From Rhodococcoides kyotonense (GTDB taxonomy: Bacteria; Actinomycetota; Actinomycetes; Mycobacteriales; Mycobacteriaceae), in NCBI RefSeq assembly GCF_001645385.1, contig NZ_LVHI01000040.1, positions 62,001-126,000 of the forward strand: a DNA stretch of 64,000 nt. Reading direction: 5' to 3'. This document shows positions 62,720 to 64,000 of this stretch, in pieces (the first letter of the stretch is position 1; every line of letters begins with the position of its first letter). Under the pieces are notes generated by a model that was not told the DNA's origin, made no database searches, and was given only the letters and a program-made list of their open reading frames with translations. The position numbers and the translations under genes are program-made.

Positions 62720-63712
62720 ATGAAGCTCGGCGTCTACAACGCAATCCTGCACGACAAGACCCTGCCCGACGCCATCGCGACGGTCGCGTCCCTCGGTCTC
62801 GAAGGCATCGAGATCAACTCCGGTGGCTTCCTGCCCCCGAACCACCTTCCCGTCGACGACCTCCTCGCCGGAAAGATCAGCCCCGAGGAATACTTGAAGA
62901 ACTTCGAGGGCACCGGCGTCTCCATCGCCGGCCTGAACTGCAACGGCAATCCCCTGCATCCCGATCCCGAGGTCGGCCCCGAGGACGCCGAGGACCTGCG
63001 CAAGTCCATCGAGGTCGCCGGACTGCTCGGCGTCGACCGCGTCGTCACCATGTCCGGACTACCGGCAGCACACGAGGGCGGCACGTGGCCGGCATGGCAC
63101 GTCAACACGTGGGATTCGGGCTACCTCGACTCCCAGGACTACCAGTGGGACCAGGTCGCCGTCCCGTTCTGGAAAGAGATCGACTCCCTCGCCCGCGAGA
63201 ACGGCGTCAAGGTCGCCATCGAGATGCACCCGCAGAACCTCGTGTTCAACCCGCCGACGATGAAGCGTCTGGTGGAGAAGGGCGGGCTGACGAACGTCGG
63301 CGCCGAAATGGATCCGTCGCACCTGTTCTGGCAGGGCATCGACCCGGTCAAGGCCATCGAATGGCTCGGACCGCTGGTCTTCCACGCTGCCGCCAAGGAC
63401 ACCCGTATCAACCCGAACTGCGAAATTTACGGCGTCCTCGACGACCGCTTCACGCGCATCCCTGCCGATCAGAACCCCACCGGTCTCGGCGGCAGGCACG
63501 TGGTCAACAAGTGGCCCGAGGACTCCGCCTGGGACTTCGTCGCCGTCGGTGAGGGCCACGACGTCGAGTTCTGGACCCGCTTCCTCGCAGCGCTTCAGAA
63601 GATCGACCCCAACATGGCCGTCAACATCGAACACGAGGACACCGCCTACGGTCCTCTCGAAGGTCTCCAGATCGCCGTCGATACGCTGAACAATGCCAAA
63701 GCTGCTCTCTGA
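62720..63712 (+). CDS. Sugar phosphate isomerase/epimerase-like TIM barrel (Xyl_isom/AP endonuclease 2 fold)
   Basis: A 330-residue protein with metal-ligand segments VAIEMHPQN, GAEMDPSHLFW, FHAAAKDTRIN and VNIEHEDTAYG in the order of IolE/IolH/hexulose-epimerase relatives. LGLEGIEINSGGF fits the substrate-binding strand. It probably isomerises the keto-sugar made by the preceding dehydrogenase. AAGGA lies 8 bases before ATG. It ends at a terminator shared with the convergent hydrolase gene. Confidence 0.85.
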   Translation: MKLGVYNAILHDKTLPDAIATVASLGLEGIEINSGGFLPPNHLPVDDLLAGKISPEEYLKNFEGTGVSIAGLNCNGNPLHPDPEVGPEDAEDLRKSIEVAGLLGVDRVVTMSGLPAAHEGGTWPAWHVNTWDSGYLDSQDYQWDQVAVPFWKEIDSLARENGVKVAIEMHPQNLVFNPPTMKRLVEKGGLTNVGAEMDPSHLFWQGIDPVKAIEWLGPLVFHAAAKDTRINPNCEIYGVLDDRFTRIPADQNPTGLGGRHVVNKWPEDSAWDFVAVGEGHDVEFWTRFLAALQKIDPNMAVNIEHEDTAYGPLEGLQIAVDTLNNAKAAL

Positions 63713-63718
63713 CAACGG

Positions 63719-63752
63719 CATCCGGGCGCAGCATTTCAGCCGCGCCCGGATG
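63719..63752. terminator. Bidirectional terminator
   Basis: CATCCGGGCGC (63719-63729) pairs perfectly with GCGCCCGGATG (63742-63752) around a 12-base loop, between convergent genes. Intrinsic stem without a strong T-run. Confidence 0.75.
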
Positions 63753-63778
63753 AGTCGTCTCAGACCGGCTTCTGTTGT

Positions 63779-64000
63779 CTACCGGTCGAAGTGCTCGGCA
63801 AGCCACGCGCCGATGTCGGCGGCAGCCAGCGAAGCACCCGTAGGTGCGCCGGGGGCGATCGGTCCTCCGAAATGGGTTCCTGCGACCCCGACGGTGGTCT
63901 TGTCGACCGAGCCCAATGCATCGAACATGACTTCGGCGTCCTCCGGGAAACACGCCTGATCGCCGGTCAATTCGACGAACAACGACGGCACCACCACGCC
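63779..64000 (-). CDS. Alpha/beta hydrolase, C-terminal fragment
   Basis: The frame is open to the window edge, so the N-terminal part lies beyond it; 73 C-terminal residues are visible. PSLFVELTGDQACFPEDAEVMFDAL and the VAGTHFGGPIAPG segment, with a probable catalytic His, resemble the end of alpha/beta hydrolase lids. Only family level can be stated. Confidence 0.6.
   Translation of the reverse strand, partial: GVVVPSLFVELTGDQACFPEDAEVMFDALGSVDKTTVGVAGTHFGGPIAPGAPTGASLAAADIGAWLAEHFDR

Overview
The window is a high-GC actinobacterial chromosome segment, most likely from a mycolic-acid-containing genus such as Rhodococcus or a close Nocardiaceae relative. The evidence is two WhiB-type Fe-S regulators, a 13E12-type (DUF222/HNH) gene with a LexA box, an IdeR-type iron box, an MMPL transporter, a MAB_1171c-type membrane protein, SigF-type promoters, and a leucine-catabolic operon in the same order as the M. 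tuberculosis accD1-accA1-fadE19 locus. Coding density is high and many genes overlap by 4 bases (ATGA or GTGA). I saw no rRNA, tRNA, CRISPR array or insertion sequence.

Layout. 1-10.3 kb is housekeeping and metabolism: a carboxylate-amine ligase fragment, SDR, CinA-type amidase, nadE, CDP-alcohol phosphatidyltransferase, YihY-type membrane protein, two flavoprotein dehydrogenases (one NDH-2), a dapA of Escherichia coli type, and a glutaminase with a STAS tail. 9.7-16.5 kb is a TetR regulator divergent from a leucine/isovalerate operon (accD1, accA1, acyl-CoA dehydrogenase, MaoC hydratase, CitE-like lyase). 16.5-18.1 kb holds a WhiB protein, a MarR regulator and a pyridoxal-kinase-type ThiD homologue.

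18.2-33.3 kb is a large catabolic island. A nine-gene minus-strand operon encodes a branched-chain-type ABC importer, an Asp/Glu/hydantoin racemase, a flavoprotein dehydrogenase, a hydantoinase-like amidohydrolase and a CaiB-type CoA-transferase. Around it lie an IclR regulator with a CitE-like lyase, a PF04199-type cyclase/hydrolase and two MmgE/PrpD proteins. A 10-base word, CGTTCCGCTG, recurs in its control regions and may be the IclR operator. I infer import, ring opening, CoA activation and C-C cleavage of a cyclic amide/imide or ureide; the substrate is unknown.

33.3-42.5 kb is the most unusual locus. A tight minus-strand operon (XRE regulator, ImmA-like metalloprotease, MAB_1171c-type membrane protein, flavin amine oxidase) diverges, across a 23-base palindrome, from a plus-strand operon whose first gene fuses an AarF/UbiB-type kinase to a class III PLP aminotransferase. 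An MMPL exporter and a stand-alone TrpF-like isomerase follow. It looks like a small undescribed biosynthesis-and-export system.

42.5-54.1 kb is mixed accessory content: a DUF3500 lipoprotein, an iron-regulated siderophore-binding lipoprotein, a minimal GntR protein, an MFS/MarR pair with a palindromic operator, secreted carbohydrate-binding and GH43-like proteins, and the SOS-box 13E12 gene. 54.3-64 kb holds a long GapB-type GAPDH, a SigF-type stress operon (PPOX, STAS antagonist, RsbW-like kinase, PAS-PP2C phosphatase), a ROK regulator, a second WhiB, and a LacI-controlled sugar/polyol operon. Convergent gene pairs are often closed by long perfect hairpins.
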